From contig CANJLD010000002.1 in assembly GCA_947475165.1 (NCBI GenBank), positions 1 to 64,000 on the forward strand: 64,000 nucleotides of DNA. Direction: 5' to 3'. The notes beneath the pieces were generated by a model. It was not told the DNA's origin and did not search any database. It saw only the letters and a program-made list of their open reading frames with translations. Position 1 is the stretch's first letter. Every line of letters starts with the position of its first letter. Below, piece after piece: positions 1 to 10,034 of the stretch. Source of the stretch: Bacteroidota bacterium (GTDB lineage Bacteria; Bacteroidota; Bacteroidia; Chitinophagales; LD1). A program made the position numbers and the translations under genes.

Positions 1-13
1 CACCGCCTTTCAG

Positions 14-87
14 CTCCCCCTCCTGGGCTCGAACCAGGGACCCCAAGATTAACAGTCTTGTGCTCTAACCAGCTGAGCTAAGGAGGA
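14..87 (-). tRNA. tRNA-Asn (anticodon GTT)
   Basis: Minus strand reads TCCTCCTTAGCTCAGCTGGTTAGAGCACAAGACTGTTAATCTTGGGGTCCCTGGTTCGAGCCCAGGAGGGGGAG. Cloverleaf arms pair (TCCTCCT/AGGGGGA acceptor, CCTGG/CCAGG T-stem) and the anticodon loop is CTGTTAA. Confidence 0.95.
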
Positions 88-247
88 ATGTTTTCCGTCT
101 GCCTGTTTTCGGCAACCAGCCGGAAAACATCCTTTTTACTCTAACTTTCAAGCCTAAACTGTTGCTTTTTGGTGTTGCAACCTTGCTAAGGGACGGCAAA
201 TGTAAATTTCTTTCGAAATTTTGCCAATATCACCACAAGTTTTTTCA

Positions 248-931
248 ATGCAGCCACCCGAACTACATATTATTTACGAAGACAAACAACTGCTGGCCAT
301 AAATAAACCGCAGGGGCTGGTCACCGAATTTGAGCATCATTTAAATTTTACGCTCGAGTCGCTGGCATTAAATTACATCCGCAGCAAAGAAAAATACCCG
401 CAGAAATGTTTCATCGGAGTTCCCCATCGTTTAGACCGACCGGTGAGTGGCGTTGTGCTACTCAGCAAAAAGAAAAGCGTTTTAAAAATGCTGATGGACA
501 TATTTGCCAAACGCGAAATAGAAAAAACGTATTGGGCTATAGTAGAAAACAAACCGGCAAAAGAAGAAGACGAATTAATAAACTGGTTAGTGAAGAATAC
601 GGAGATACGAAAAGCCATTATTCACAACAGCGAAGTAAAAGATGCCATGCGCGTAGTGCTGCGCTATAAATTCATTAAACAAAACGAACAGGGTTCGTTA
701 CTCGAAATAAAACTCATCACCGGTAAGTTCCACCAAATACGCGCACAGTTAGCGCACATGGGCTGTCCTATTATTGGCGATGCGCATTACGGTTCAACCA
801 AAGTTTACAAAGAGAATGCGGTTTGTCTACACGCACGTGAGTTGAAGTTAATTCATCCGGTTACACAAGAACCGCTAACACTAACTGCGGAAGTTCCTCA
901 TGATGAAATATGGCAGCCGTTCGTATTATAA
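248..931 (+). CDS. RluA-family pseudouridine synthase
   Basis: ORF with PHRLDRPVSGVVLLSKK and KFHQIRAQLAHMGCPIIGDAHYG motifs. The ATG at 248 is preferred over the TTG at 221. Confidence 0.9.
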   Translation: MQPPELHIIYEDKQLLAINKPQGLVTEFEHHLNFTLESLALNYIRSKEKYPQKCFIGVPHRLDRPVSGVVLLSKKKSVLKMLMDIFAKREIEKTYWAIVENKPAKEEDELINWLVKNTEIRKAIIHNSEVKDAMRVVLRYKFIKQNEQGSLLEIKLITGKFHQIRAQLAHMGCPIIGDAHYGSTKVYKENAVCLHARELKLIHPVTQEPLTLTAEVPHDEIWQPFVL

Positions 932-938
932 AATACAA

Positions 939-998
939 GCCATGAATTTCACGAATTGAAAAATATTCTTTCTGCATTTAATTCGTGTAATTCGTGGC
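939..998. repeat. Imperfect inverted repeat (about 22-bp arms) built from CACGAATT units
   Basis: gccatgaatttcacgaattgaa (939-960) pairs with tttaattcgtgtaattcgtggc (977-998), 19 of 22 matches. Confidence 0.75.
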
Positions 999-1014
999 TC
1001 AATCAAAAAACTCC

Positions 1015-1761
1015 ATGCCAAACATAAAACTGAAAACTATAGATAGCCGTGCTCCAAAAAAACTCAATAAAGAGCACGTAAAAAAAGAAACACAAAAACT
1101 AAAATTCAAGCTCGAAGAATTACAGAACCTGCTGTATGCTGAAAGCAAACATGCATTATTGATAGTACTACAGGGTATGGATGCATCCGGTAAAGACGGT
1201 GTGGCAAAAAATGTTTTTGATGCGGTAAACCCGATGGGTTGTCGCGTTATTCCCTTCAAGAAACCAACTGAGCTTGAAATGAAACATGATTTCCTGTGGC
1301 GCATTCATCAGCAAGTTCCTGAAAAAGGAATGATAAATATTTTCAACCGCTCGCATTATGAAGATGTGCTTATTCAGCGCGTTCATAAATGGGTAGATGA
1401 AAAAACTATCAAGCAACGTTTCGCGCATATCAACAATTTCGAAAAGCTTTTAAGCGAAACCGGAACGGTGGTTTTAAAATTCTATCTGCATGTTTCTAAA
1501 GAAGAACAATTGATTCGCCTGCAGGAACGTCTGAGCGACAAAACAAAAATGTGGAAGCACAACGAAGAAGATTTGAAGGAACGCGAATTCTGGAACGACT
1601 ACATGAAAGCATACGAAGATGTTTTCGATAATTGCTGCACCGGTGCCGATTGGAATATTATTCCGGCTGACCAGAACTGGTATAAAGAATATTTAATAGC
1701 CAAGAAAGTAGTAGAAACACTTGAATCACTTAAAATGAAATTTCCCGGACTTAAAGTATAA
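1015..1761 (+). CDS. Polyphosphate kinase 2 family protein (polyphosphate:nucleotide phosphotransferase)
   Basis: PPK2 motifs GMDASGKDGVAKNVF, FLWRIHQQVPEKGMINIFNRSHYEDVL and Walker-B-like region. The ORF-track start at 994 (GTG) lies in the inverted repeat, so ATG 1015 is preferred. Confidence 0.92.
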   Translation: MPNIKLKTIDSRAPKKLNKEHVKKETQKLKFKLEELQNLLYAESKHALLIVLQGMDASGKDGVAKNVFDAVNPMGCRVIPFKKPTELEMKHDFLWRIHQQVPEKGMINIFNRSHYEDVLIQRVHKWVDEKTIKQRFAHINNFEKLLSETGTVVLKFYLHVSKEEQLIRLQERLSDKTKMWKHNEEDLKEREFWNDYMKAYEDVFDNCCTGADWNIIPADQNWYKEYLIAKKVVETLESLKMKFPGLKV

Positions 1762-1764
1762 ACC

Positions 1765-2253
1765 ATGACACAAAAAACAACCGACCTCTGCGACAATCAT
1801 CCCGACAAAGTGCGCATAGCCGAGCCTATAGGCTTCAAAGATTTTGGAGGAGCAAAACTCTTCAACGGTAAAATTGAAACCGTAAAATGCTTTGAAGACA
1901 ACAGTTTTGTGCGCAAAGCCCTCGAACAAAATGGCGAAGGCAAAGTTTTAGTAGTAGATGGTGGCGGCTCCATGCGCTGCGCACTACTGGGTGATATGCT
2001 CGGAGAACTTGGCGCAAAAAATAAATGGAACGGTATCATCGTTTACGGCTGCATCCGCGACTCAGCCGCTATGGCAACACTACAACTTGGCGTAAAAGCC
2101 CTCAACACAAATCCATTAAAAAGCAATAAAAGAAACGAAGGGCAACAAAACATACCGGTTCATTTTGCAGGAATAGATTTCGATCCGGGTGACTTTGTAT
2201 ATGCTGATGAAGACGGAATTATTACAACTGCAACACCCCTAAGTCCCCTTTAG
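1765..2253 (+). CDS. RraA-family protein (regulator of RNase E activity / aldolase-like)
   Basis: VLVVDGGGSMRCALLGDMLGELGAKNKWNGIIVYGCIRDS. The C-terminus TPLSPL is encoded by the palindromic repeat. Confidence 0.88.
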   Translation: MTQKTTDLCDNHPDKVRIAEPIGFKDFGGAKLFNGKIETVKCFEDNSFVRKALEQNGEGKVLVVDGGGSMRCALLGDMLGELGAKNKWNGIIVYGCIRDSAAMATLQLGVKALNTNPLKSNKRNEGQQNIPVHFAGIDFDPGDFVYADEDGIITTATPLSPL

Positions 2254-2268
2254 GGGATTTAGGGGTGG
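2235..2268 (-). repeat. Stop-associated palindromic element, copy 1
   Basis: cacccctaagtcccctttaggggatttaggggtg, 16-bp arms with one mismatch. Located 5 nt after the stop codon of the minus-strand gene 2274-5921. Confidence 0.9.
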
Positions 2269-2273
2269 CTGTT

Positions 2274-5200
2274 CTATCTCACCAAAGTTACAGTCCCTTT
2301 CTTATCCGTTTTCTTATCGTTCAAGAAAACAATTTTTACAGCGTAAGTAAATACCTGCGGCAATTGCACTTGCCCTTTGTAAGCTCCATCCCAACCATCG
2401 AACTGGTTATTGCTTTCATAAACTAACTCGCCCCACCGGTTGAATATTTTCAAATCCACGGTTTTAATTCCCTGTCCGTAAATCTGAAATACATCATTGT
2501 TACCATCACCGTTTGGAGTAAATGAATTTGGAACATACACGGGTGGAGGGGGCAATACATCGGCATGTAAAGTTGCAGAACCGTAACAGGTAGCACTGCC
2601 GTTTACCATACTTATGGTTACCACATAATCCTGTCTGTAAAACGGACTCACTAATGGATTCGGACAATCGGTGCAGCTTAAACCAAGCTCCGGTGCCCAC
2701 GCATAAGTTACGTTAGCCGATGCGTTGATATAAACTACCTGCACTTGCTCTGCATCGCCAAGTGGCACAATAACCGTATCAGGAATAACATCTACCACAA
2801 TCGGCAGCGGTTCTAAAACTACCACCGGTATAGTGCTTACACAACCGTTAAAGTTAGTAGCAGTAATAGTATGCGCACCGGCAGAGAGATTAAAGAAATC
2901 TCCCGAAAACTGAGGAATGCTTCCATCAATATTAAACTCATAAGGTCCATTCTGAATAGATGTTGCCGTGATGTATGCAGCACCATCATTATAATCAGCA
3001 CCGTAACATGAAGTAGAATCCGTTGCAGTAGTGAAGTTGTCAATTGTTGCATTCGGCACAGTCGCCAAAACTGTTTTTGTGCAACCGTTGTCGTCAGAAA
3101 CTATTACTGTGTAAGTTCCAATAGCTAAACCAATAATTACACCGTTGGTAGCAAAAACAAAATTCGCTCCGTCAAGTGTAGCCGAATAATTATATGGAGA
3201 TGTTCCACCGGTAGCAGTAACCGAGATAGTTCCGTTGGCATCGCCAATACATTTTACTGCGGTAACGCTAGTATTAATAATCATGTCAGCCGGTTCATTT
3301 ACTACATCAGCATCTGATACAGTGCAGCCGTTGCCATCAGTTACCACACAGGTATAAGTGCCTGCCAATAAACCGGTAGCGGTTTTAGTTGCCTGGCTAC
3401 CCGGGTCTGACCAAGAATATGAATACGGGAGCGTTCCACCGGTAGTGGTAGCATCTATACTTCCGTTAGGTGATTGATAGCAAGTTGCATCTATCGTCTG
3501 CAAAGTAGTTGCAAGTTGCGATGGCTCAGTAAGCGTATATGTTTGCGATGCGGTGCAGAAATTTGCATCGGTGCAAACTACAGTAACTGAACCAGCCGGA
3601 AGATTAGTTGCTGTAGCACCAACTTGCGGAGGATTAGAGTTCCATGCAAAAACATACCCGGCACCACTGCCACCGGTGGCACTTACCGTTACTGTTCCAT
3701 CGGTTCCGCCAAAGCACGACACATCTGTTTGCGTTGTTTGTGCAATTACAATTTGTGCTGGTTCGGTTAAGTTGAACGTTGCAGTTGCGGAGCAATTGGC
3801 ATCTGTAAATGTAACGGCTGCTACTCCTGCACTCAATCCATTTACAGTGGAATTAGGAGAAACACCGGCTCCGTTCCAATCATAATTGTAAGGAGGCGTA
3901 CCTGTAGAAATGGTTATAGTTGCCGTTCCATCGCTTCCGCCAAAACAAGAAACATTGGTTTGAGATTGAGTAAACGCCAAAGCCGGAACAGCCGTAATTG
4001 CATAGCTGGCAGTAGCTGAACAACTATTAAAGTCAGTAACCGTCAGCGAATAATTATCTGCCGCCAAACCGTTAATAGTTTGTCCGCTGTATACCTGGCT
4101 GTTTGATTGCTGCACCCAATCGTAAGTATAGGTTTGTGTTCCTCCTGAAACATTGGCTGTGATAGAACCGGTGGCCACACCGCCACAACCTATATTGGTA
4201 ATGTTAGGCGCATTAATAACTAATTGAGTTGGCTGGGTTACATTATACGAACCGGTTGCCGTGCATCCTGCACCATCATCAACCGTTACATTGTATTGTC
4301 CGGCAATTAGATTTGAAATTGTTGCTCCTGCATTTACCGGACTCCAGTTGAATGTATACACTCCACTTCCACCGGTGGCTCCTGTAGTTATACTTCCGTT
4401 GTTTCCGCCAAAGCACAAAACATTTGTAATAACCGGATTGTTGAGTGTAACGTTATTTCCCCCTGCATTGATAGTAAGGGTTCCGCTGGCTGCAATTGAG
4501 CAACCGTTAACATCTGTAACGGTAACTGAGTATGTTCCTTGCATTACATTATCTAAAATAGAATCGGTTTGCACCGGAATCGAATTCCAACTATATAAAT
4601 AGGGATATGTTCCTCCGCTTGAAGCACCTACCAAAGTGCCGGTGCCGTTTCCTGAACAATTAGTTTGGCTTACACTTGGAACATTTGCCGCTACTTGTGT
4701 TGGCTGTGTAATTACCACGGTATCTGACCGCACACAAGCCGAAGCATCGGTAGCGGTAAAAATATATTGCCCCGGTGAAAGACCGGTAATGGTTAACGTA
4801 TTCTGACCATTTGACCAACCGTAAGTTAAGCCTGCATTAGAGGTTGTAGCGTGCGCATAAGCTGTTCCGTTGTTTGCACCAAAGCAGGTTACGTTATGCG
4901 AAGAATCTATACCTGCCTGCAAAGCACCGGCAAGGTTTACGTTTACGTTATCAGTTACCACCACCGGTGTTCCTCCGGCACATGGAAGGTAAGTTGCCTG
5001 TGCCGTATAAGTAGTATTACTGCCTGGACAAACGTTTACGGTAGCACCGGTGCCTACCAAAGTTGCTCCTTGAAACCAATCTACTGTTACAATAGATGGC
5101 CCGTTAGGTGTAAAACGCCAAGCATCGTTGTTGGCTGTCCATACTGAATTGTTTCTTCCTGGAACGGTGTAGGCTATTGTTTGCCCGGCATTTTGAATTC

Positions 5201-5921
5201 CTTCAACCGCTAAACCATCGTTCCAGCCTGGGTTACCAAAAAATCCTCCTGCATCCGGGCAGGCATCTTTGTGCGCTATATAAACTTCAATAGCATTAGT
5301 GGTTTCGTAAATAGCAATCTGGTGAGTGGCATCCATTCCATTACAGGTAGAAAACAGATTGTCTGAATTATACATGGGCACCTGATAATACGACACTACA
5401 AAAATTCTGCATGGTGCACTTCCAATAATCTGGTAAGTAATTGACCCGCCTAAAGAAGGGTCAATATCATGATACGGACCCATAATACAGTTGCCATAGA
5501 GATTTGCTGTGGGCATTGCACCCGCTGTTGTAATATCCCAAACGCAATATTGAGTTGCCTCAGCTACATCAAACGTTATAAGACCGTTGGCTCCAATAAC
5601 CGCTTGCGTATACGAGTTTCCAAAAAAGCAAAAGGTAAAAGGAAGATTGATTACACTAGACCATATATCATCCGTATTTACTAATACAGATGTTCCAGCA
5701 GTATAAGAGAAAGGAGTGTAAGGAATAGAGCCTACGCTGTAGCTGGTGGTGTTACCACTTGGGAAAAAAGTAGCATTTAAGTTCGTGCAGTTAGTTCCGC
5801 ATGGCAGCGAAACATCGCTACCAGCATTTACACTGGGGCACCCTGGCTGTGCTATTAAGGAAGTAGTTAAACAAAATAAAAGACCAGCTAAAAGAATTTT
5901 ACAAGAGGAAAAAATTTTCAT
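2274..5921 (-). CDS. Large secreted SprB-repeat protein with gliding-motility-associated C-terminal (CHU_C) domain, predicted T9SS substrate
   Basis: Signal peptide at N-terminus, many repeats of the type VSCFGGxDGTATI..GGTPPYNYDW..LSAGxxxVTVTDxNGC, and C-terminus VYVPNSFTPNGDGNNDVFQIYGQG..LKIFNRWGELVYESNNQFDGWDGAYKG. Confidence 0.93.
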   Translation of the reverse strand: MKIFSSCKILLAGLLFCLTTSLIAQPGCPSVNAGSDVSLPCGTNCTNLNATFFPSGNTTSYSVGSIPYTPFSYTAGTSVLVNTDDIWSSVINLPFTFCFFGNSYTQAVIGANGLITFDVAEATQYCVWDITTAGAMPTANLYGNCIMGPYHDIDPSLGGSITYQIIGSAPCRIFVVSYYQVPMYNSDNLFSTCNGMDATHQIAIYETTNAIEVYIAHKDACPDAGGFFGNPGWNDGLAVEGIQNAGQTIAYTVPGRNNSVWTANNDAWRFTPNGPSIVTVDWFQGATLVGTGATVNVCPGSNTTYTAQATYLPCAGGTPVVVTDNVNVNLAGALQAGIDSSHNVTCFGANNGTAYAHATTSNAGLTYGWSNGQNTLTITGLSPGQYIFTATDASACVRSDTVVITQPTQVAANVPSVSQTNCSGNGTGTLVGASSGGTYPYLYSWNSIPVQTDSILDNVMQGTYSVTVTDVNGCSIAASGTLTINAGGNNVTLNNPVITNVLCFGGNNGSITTGATGGSGVYTFNWSPVNAGATISNLIAGQYNVTVDDGAGCTATGSYNVTQPTQLVINAPNITNIGCGGVATGSITANVSGGTQTYTYDWVQQSNSQVYSGQTINGLAADNYSLTVTDFNSCSATASYAITAVPALAFTQSQTNVSCFGGSDGTATITISTGTPPYNYDWNGAGVSPNSTVNGLSAGVAAVTFTDANCSATATFNLTEPAQIVIAQTTQTDVSCFGGTDGTVTVSATGGSGAGYVFAWNSNPPQVGATATNLPAGSVTVVCTDANFCTASQTYTLTEPSQLATTLQTIDATCYQSPNGSIDATTTGGTLPYSYSWSDPGSQATKTATGLLAGTYTCVVTDGNGCTVSDADVVNEPADMIINTSVTAVKCIGDANGTISVTATGGTSPYNYSATLDGANFVFATNGVIIGLAIGTYTVIVSDDNGCTKTVLATVPNATIDNFTTATDSTSCYGADYNDGAAYITATSIQNGPYEFNIDGSIPQFSGDFFNLSAGAHTITATNFNGCVSTIPVVVLEPLPIVVDVIPDTVIVPLGDAEQVQVVYINASANVTYAWAPELGLSCTDCPNPLVSPFYRQDYVVTISMVNGSATCYGSATLHADVLPPPPVYVPNSFTPNGDGNNDVFQIYGQGIKTVDLKIFNRWGELVYESNNQFDGWDGAYKGQVQLPQVFTYAVKIVFLNDKKTDKKGTVTLVR

Positions 5922-6089
5922 TTATACGATAGGCTTTAGGTTGCAGTAAAGATGAAATTTTTCGCGAAACAGTTGTTTGGCAATTTAGAATAAAAAATAA
6001 CTGGTTACGGTTCAAAAATAATGCGCCTGCTGTGGTTGGAGATTAAGGTAGGGAAGGCAAGAAATTAGGGCAAAGATGAAACTTCTACA

Positions 6090-6680
6090 TCAATCGTAAG
6101 CAGCTACAATTTTTTCTATCTCTTTCAGGTGCTTTTGCTTTTCTGTTTCGCGGTGCTTTTTACAGAAGTTGGTGTGATAGCGGTGACCTTTCAAAAAGTT
6201 CATCTGAATAATATTCCATTGCCGCTCGCTTTCCACATCCAAATAAATCTTGATTTCTTCAAACAGTGTTTTTCCTATTCGTTCAAAATCATCGGTACCC
6301 AAATATTCTAAATCAGCATCGGCAATAATGTATTCGAGTTTTTTCTGCGGGTTTTGCGGAATCTTGGTAGCGCGAATCATTCCGCAGATGGTTTCAACTT
6401 CTATTTCATTAAAACCAAAGCCGGGCAAATCTACTTTCGCCATTTCGCAGGCTACTTCTTCGTGGTTCCGGTAAACTTTAATAAAACCAGCATCGTGATA
6501 AAGCACCGCTACTTTCAGCAACAGCATTTCTGCTTCCGTCAGTTTTTCCTGCCTGCCAATCAGTTCTGCTGAGCGCAAAACATCCATAGTATGGTGTAAG
6601 CCGTGGTAATAAAGATTATTTGGCAAATCACGCTTCAGAATACTCACAATATGTTGCTCTACCTCTTTAAAATTTCTCAT
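6090..6680 (-). CDS. HD-domain metal-dependent phosphohydrolase
   Basis: YYHGLHHTMDVLRSAEL...VLYHDAGF and DADLEYLG motifs. Confidence 0.85.
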   Translation of the reverse strand: MRNFKEVEQHIVSILKRDLPNNLYYHGLHHTMDVLRSAELIGRQEKLTEAEMLLLKVAVLYHDAGFIKVYRNHEEVACEMAKVDLPGFGFNEIEVETICGMIRATKIPQNPQKKLEYIIADADLEYLGTDDFERIGKTLFEEIKIYLDVESERQWNIIQMNFLKGHRYHTNFCKKHRETEKQKHLKEIEKIVAAYD

Positions 6681-6710
6681 TCCTGAAGTGAAATTATCTT
6701 TTGCGCTATA

Positions 6711-8003
6711 TTATGCAATTGCTTTTTCCACGAAATACATATCTATTTCTCCTTTGTTTTTCGCTTCTACTTTTCCGCGATAAATACAAGCAAACTTATC
6801 TTTCACCAATTCGTAAGTAGCACCTGAAATATTGATTTTGCCAGCTTCGCTCGATTGCTGCATGCGTGCAGCCATGTTCACTGTATCGCCCCAAATATCG
6901 TAAGCGAATTTACGTATTCCAATAACGCCAGCCACTAACTGACCGGTGTGTATGCCAATACGAAACTCAAATGGAATTTTGCCTTGCGCTCTGCGCTCTC
7001 TGCGCAACTTGTCAATTTCATATATAAAATCAAGAGCCGCCTGCACTACTAAATGCGGATTGCCTTCGCTCTTAGTAGGCACGCCACCGGCACACACATA
7101 CGCATCGCCAATGGTTTTAATTTTTTCTATATCATACTTCTCAATCACCTTGTCAAAGCGTTCGAAATATGCATCGAGTCCTTCAATCAAATCGTCCGGA
7201 GAAAGCTGCTCGCTGATGGTGGTAAAATCTTTTATATCGGCAAACAGCACCGTTGCTTTCGAATAATTTTTTGCCGTGGTTTTGCCGTGTGCCTTTAATT
7301 CGTGCATTACTTCTTCAGGAAGGATGTTCAATAAAAGCTCATCGCTTCTTCTCTTTTCTTCGTTGATGATTTTGTTTTTCTCTTCCAGTTCCCGCAATGT
7401 TTTTTGGCGAGCAAAAAACAACAAACCAATTACGGTAAGTAAACTGAGCGAAATAGCGGCAACAATTATGTAGAGGTTGTTCTTCGCTTTTTGTGCGTCT
7501 AATTCTAATTCTGATTTTTTCAACAAAAGGTCTTGTAGTTCTTGCTCTTTCTTCAAAATTTTCACGCTGTCCTCTTGAAATTGCAACCGCTCTGCAATGC
7601 GCTTCTTCTGCATTTCGGACGACACCAGCATTTCTTCTGTTTCGCCCAAAAGTTTTCTAGCAGAATCAATTTTAACTTGTGTTTCGGCTAATTCACGCTT
7701 CTTGTTTTCTAATTCAGCCTTAGCACGAGCCGCTTCACCTTTGGCGACTTGCGCTTCCTGTTTAGTACTCGCTATTTCAAAATTTTTCTGCTGGTTCTCT
7801 TGATTCAGCTTTTTAATTTCCTGCTGTGACGATTGGTTATTCCATTCGTTTTGCAGTTTTTGTTCTTCCATCTGTTGCTGTTTCAACAAACGAATCTGTT
7901 CAATCTGCTTTGCTTTAGCATCTCCACCCGTTTGTGCAACGGACGCAACTGAAATGAAAAGCGATAAAAAGAGGAGGCTGAAAAATTGAAAATATTTTTG
8001 CAT
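6711..8003 (-). CDS. Class III adenylate/guanylate cyclase with N-terminal signal/coiled-coil/TM region
   Basis: KATVLFADIKDFTTISEQLSPDDLI, KIKTIGDAYVCAGGVP, RIGIHTGQLVAGVIG and YDIWGDTVNMAARMQ are class III cyclase motifs. Start placed at MQKYFQFFSLLFLS. Confidence 0.92.
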   Translation of the reverse strand: MQKYFQFFSLLFLSLFISVASVAQTGGDAKAKQIEQIRLLKQQQMEEQKLQNEWNNQSSQQEIKKLNQENQQKNFEIASTKQEAQVAKGEAARAKAELENKKRELAETQVKIDSARKLLGETEEMLVSSEMQKKRIAERLQFQEDSVKILKKEQELQDLLLKKSELELDAQKAKNNLYIIVAAISLSLLTVIGLLFFARQKTLRELEEKNKIINEEKRRSDELLLNILPEEVMHELKAHGKTTAKNYSKATVLFADIKDFTTISEQLSPDDLIEGLDAYFERFDKVIEKYDIEKIKTIGDAYVCAGGVPTKSEGNPHLVVQAALDFIYEIDKLRRERRAQGKIPFEFRIGIHTGQLVAGVIGIRKFAYDIWGDTVNMAARMQQSSEAGKINISGATYELVKDKFACIYRGKVEAKNKGEIDMYFVEKAIA

Positions 8004-8025
8004 CAGGGTTGAATCAAAATTGAAA

Positions 8026-9930
8026 TTAAGAAATGCCGTTGACAAAATACATATCTATCTGACCTTTATTCTTGGCTTCTATTTTTCCGCGGTGCGTACA
8101 GCTTACTTTTCCTTTTACCAATTCATAAGTGGTACCGGAAATATTGATTTTCCCTTCCTCACCGTGTTGCTCCATTCGCGCAGCAATATTTACGGTGTCT
8201 CCCCAAATATCGTAAGCAAATTTTCGTAATCCAACTATACCGGCAATAAGTGGTCCGGTATGAATTCCAATTCTGATTTCGAAATAAATACCACCAGTTT
8301 TCTCCTTCTCTTCTTTAGTGCGCTTCATAAACTCCTGCATTTCGAGAGCCGCACAAATTACGTAGTAGGCATTATCTACATCAGCCTTTGGCAAGCCGCC
8401 CACACACAGATAAGCATCGCCAATGGTTTTTATTTTTTCAATTTTATACTTGCCAACTATGTCATCAAAATTTTTGAAGTAATAGTCAATTTCTGTTACC
8501 AATTGGTTCGGACTCATCTTTTCAGCCGCACCGGTAAAGTTTTTAATATCGGCAAACAACACGGTTGCCATATCGTAATTCTTTGCTTTGGAGTGTCCGC
8601 TTTCTTTTAATTCGGCAGCCACTTCTGCTGGTAAAATATTCAGCAGCAATTCATCCGATTTTCTTTTCTCCACAGCAATCAGTCTTGTATCGTTACGTTT
8701 TTGTATGAAAGCAAAAATGGCGAGCGAAGCAATTACAGCCAATAAACCAATGCCGATGAACGAAGCTTTCTTCACCAGTTTCTGTTTTTCAAAAGCCGAA
8801 TTCATTTCCGAATCTTTTTTAGACTGAATTGCCTTTGCAATCTGTCGCTCCTTGTCAAAATTCGTTTGCAACTCAAGTTGCGTCATTTTTTTTGCCAGAT
8901 CTTTTGTATGATTTGTTTCAGACAGTTCATGAAATTTTACGTGATAATCAAGCGCTTTTGTTTTATCGCCTTTATATAGATATGCGTAGTAAAGTGCTTC
9001 TGCTGAACTCTTTTCCAAATCAGTTTCGCCATTTGCTTTCCCTTCTTGCAGCGACATTTTGGCAAGGTCAATAGCCAAATCATATTGTTTATCGCTGAGC
9101 AAAACAAAACACATGAGCAATCGGCTATGACTAAACGATGACATTGAACCGGTCTCCTGAAAAATGTCCATTGCCTGGGTAACATTTTTCATGGCTTGCT
9201 TCGTATCATTCTTATCGTAGTAGATAGAGGCCAACTGTTGCAAGCAACTTGCTTTGTTATTCAGGTTTCCCGCATCTTCCGAAAGCAGAATGGCCTCATT
9301 ATATTTTGCAAGCGCATCGTCCAATTTCCCTTTCTTATACAATTGATTCGCCAGTTCAAAAGTTACATTGCCGTACCATTCTTTAAAGTTCGCTTCTTTG
9401 GCAACAGCTAATGATTTAGTATAAAGCTCCAACGCCTTTTCATCTTCGCCAAGCGATTCATAAATAGTGGCTTTGCCATCTAAGCAACGAGCAATATTTC
9501 TTTTGTCGCCAATTTTTTCTGCAAGTAAAAGTGCGGTTTGATAAAGGTCAAGTGCCTTGCCATATTGCCCCTGATTCAATTCTAAATTTGCCAGCCAGTA
9601 TTTGCTAAAAGAAATAGCGGAAGTATCATTAAGCTGCTCGCTGAGTGCTTCTGCCTGATTGATAAAAATTCGCGCTTTGGCGTAATCGTCAATTTTATAA
9701 TTCGCAACGCCCATTAAAACCACCGCCTTTGTCTGCCCTTTCTTATACCCAATATTTTCTGCTGCCGATTTTGCGTTGCCTGCTGTAGCCAAACTTTCTT
9801 TAGGCTTTTGGTTCAAAAGCGACTCTGCCTTTTGATTCAACTGATCAACATCATTTTCACTCTGCGCCAACGCAATAGCACAGAAAAGAAGAGAGAGAAA
9901 AACAAACGAGGAGAATTTTTTCATCAACAC
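8026..9930 (-). CDS. TPR-repeat sensor protein with class III adenylate/guanylate cyclase domain
   Basis: Multiple TPR units (YGKALDLYQTALLLAEKIGD, DEKALELYTKSLAVAKEANF), a TM helix, then cyclase motifs TVLFADIKNFT and YDIWGDTVNIAARMEQ. Confidence 0.93.
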   Translation of the reverse strand: MLMKKFSSFVFLSLLFCAIALAQSENDVDQLNQKAESLLNQKPKESLATAGNAKSAAENIGYKKGQTKAVVLMGVANYKIDDYAKARIFINQAEALSEQLNDTSAISFSKYWLANLELNQGQYGKALDLYQTALLLAEKIGDKRNIARCLDGKATIYESLGEDEKALELYTKSLAVAKEANFKEWYGNVTFELANQLYKKGKLDDALAKYNEAILLSEDAGNLNNKASCLQQLASIYYDKNDTKQAMKNVTQAMDIFQETGSMSSFSHSRLLMCFVLLSDKQYDLAIDLAKMSLQEGKANGETDLEKSSAEALYYAYLYKGDKTKALDYHVKFHELSETNHTKDLAKKMTQLELQTNFDKERQIAKAIQSKKDSEMNSAFEKQKLVKKASFIGIGLLAVIASLAIFAFIQKRNDTRLIAVEKRKSDELLLNILPAEVAAELKESGHSKAKNYDMATVLFADIKNFTGAAEKMSPNQLVTEIDYYFKNFDDIVGKYKIEKIKTIGDAYLCVGGLPKADVDNAYYVICAALEMQEFMKRTKEEKEKTGGIYFEIRIGIHTGPLIAGIVGLRKFAYDIWGDTVNIAARMEQHGEEGKINISGTTYELVKGKVSCTHRGKIEAKNKGQIDMYFVNGIS

Positions 9931-10034
9931 AATTTAAATTCAATATAGGAACAAATCGCCATTAATAACAAACTGAAAGAGGAAATTTGGATTGTGGAAT
10001 TGACCGGTGATGGTTACTTAATAAGATAAATGAC

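Noticed and set aside
3553-4602. Plus-strand ORFs (3553-3885, 4261-4602) antisense to the first SprB-repeat gene
   Set aside because: Shadow ORFs of the repeated adhesin sequence (repeating VTVPSVPPKH-type motifs arise from the antisense of SprB repeats).
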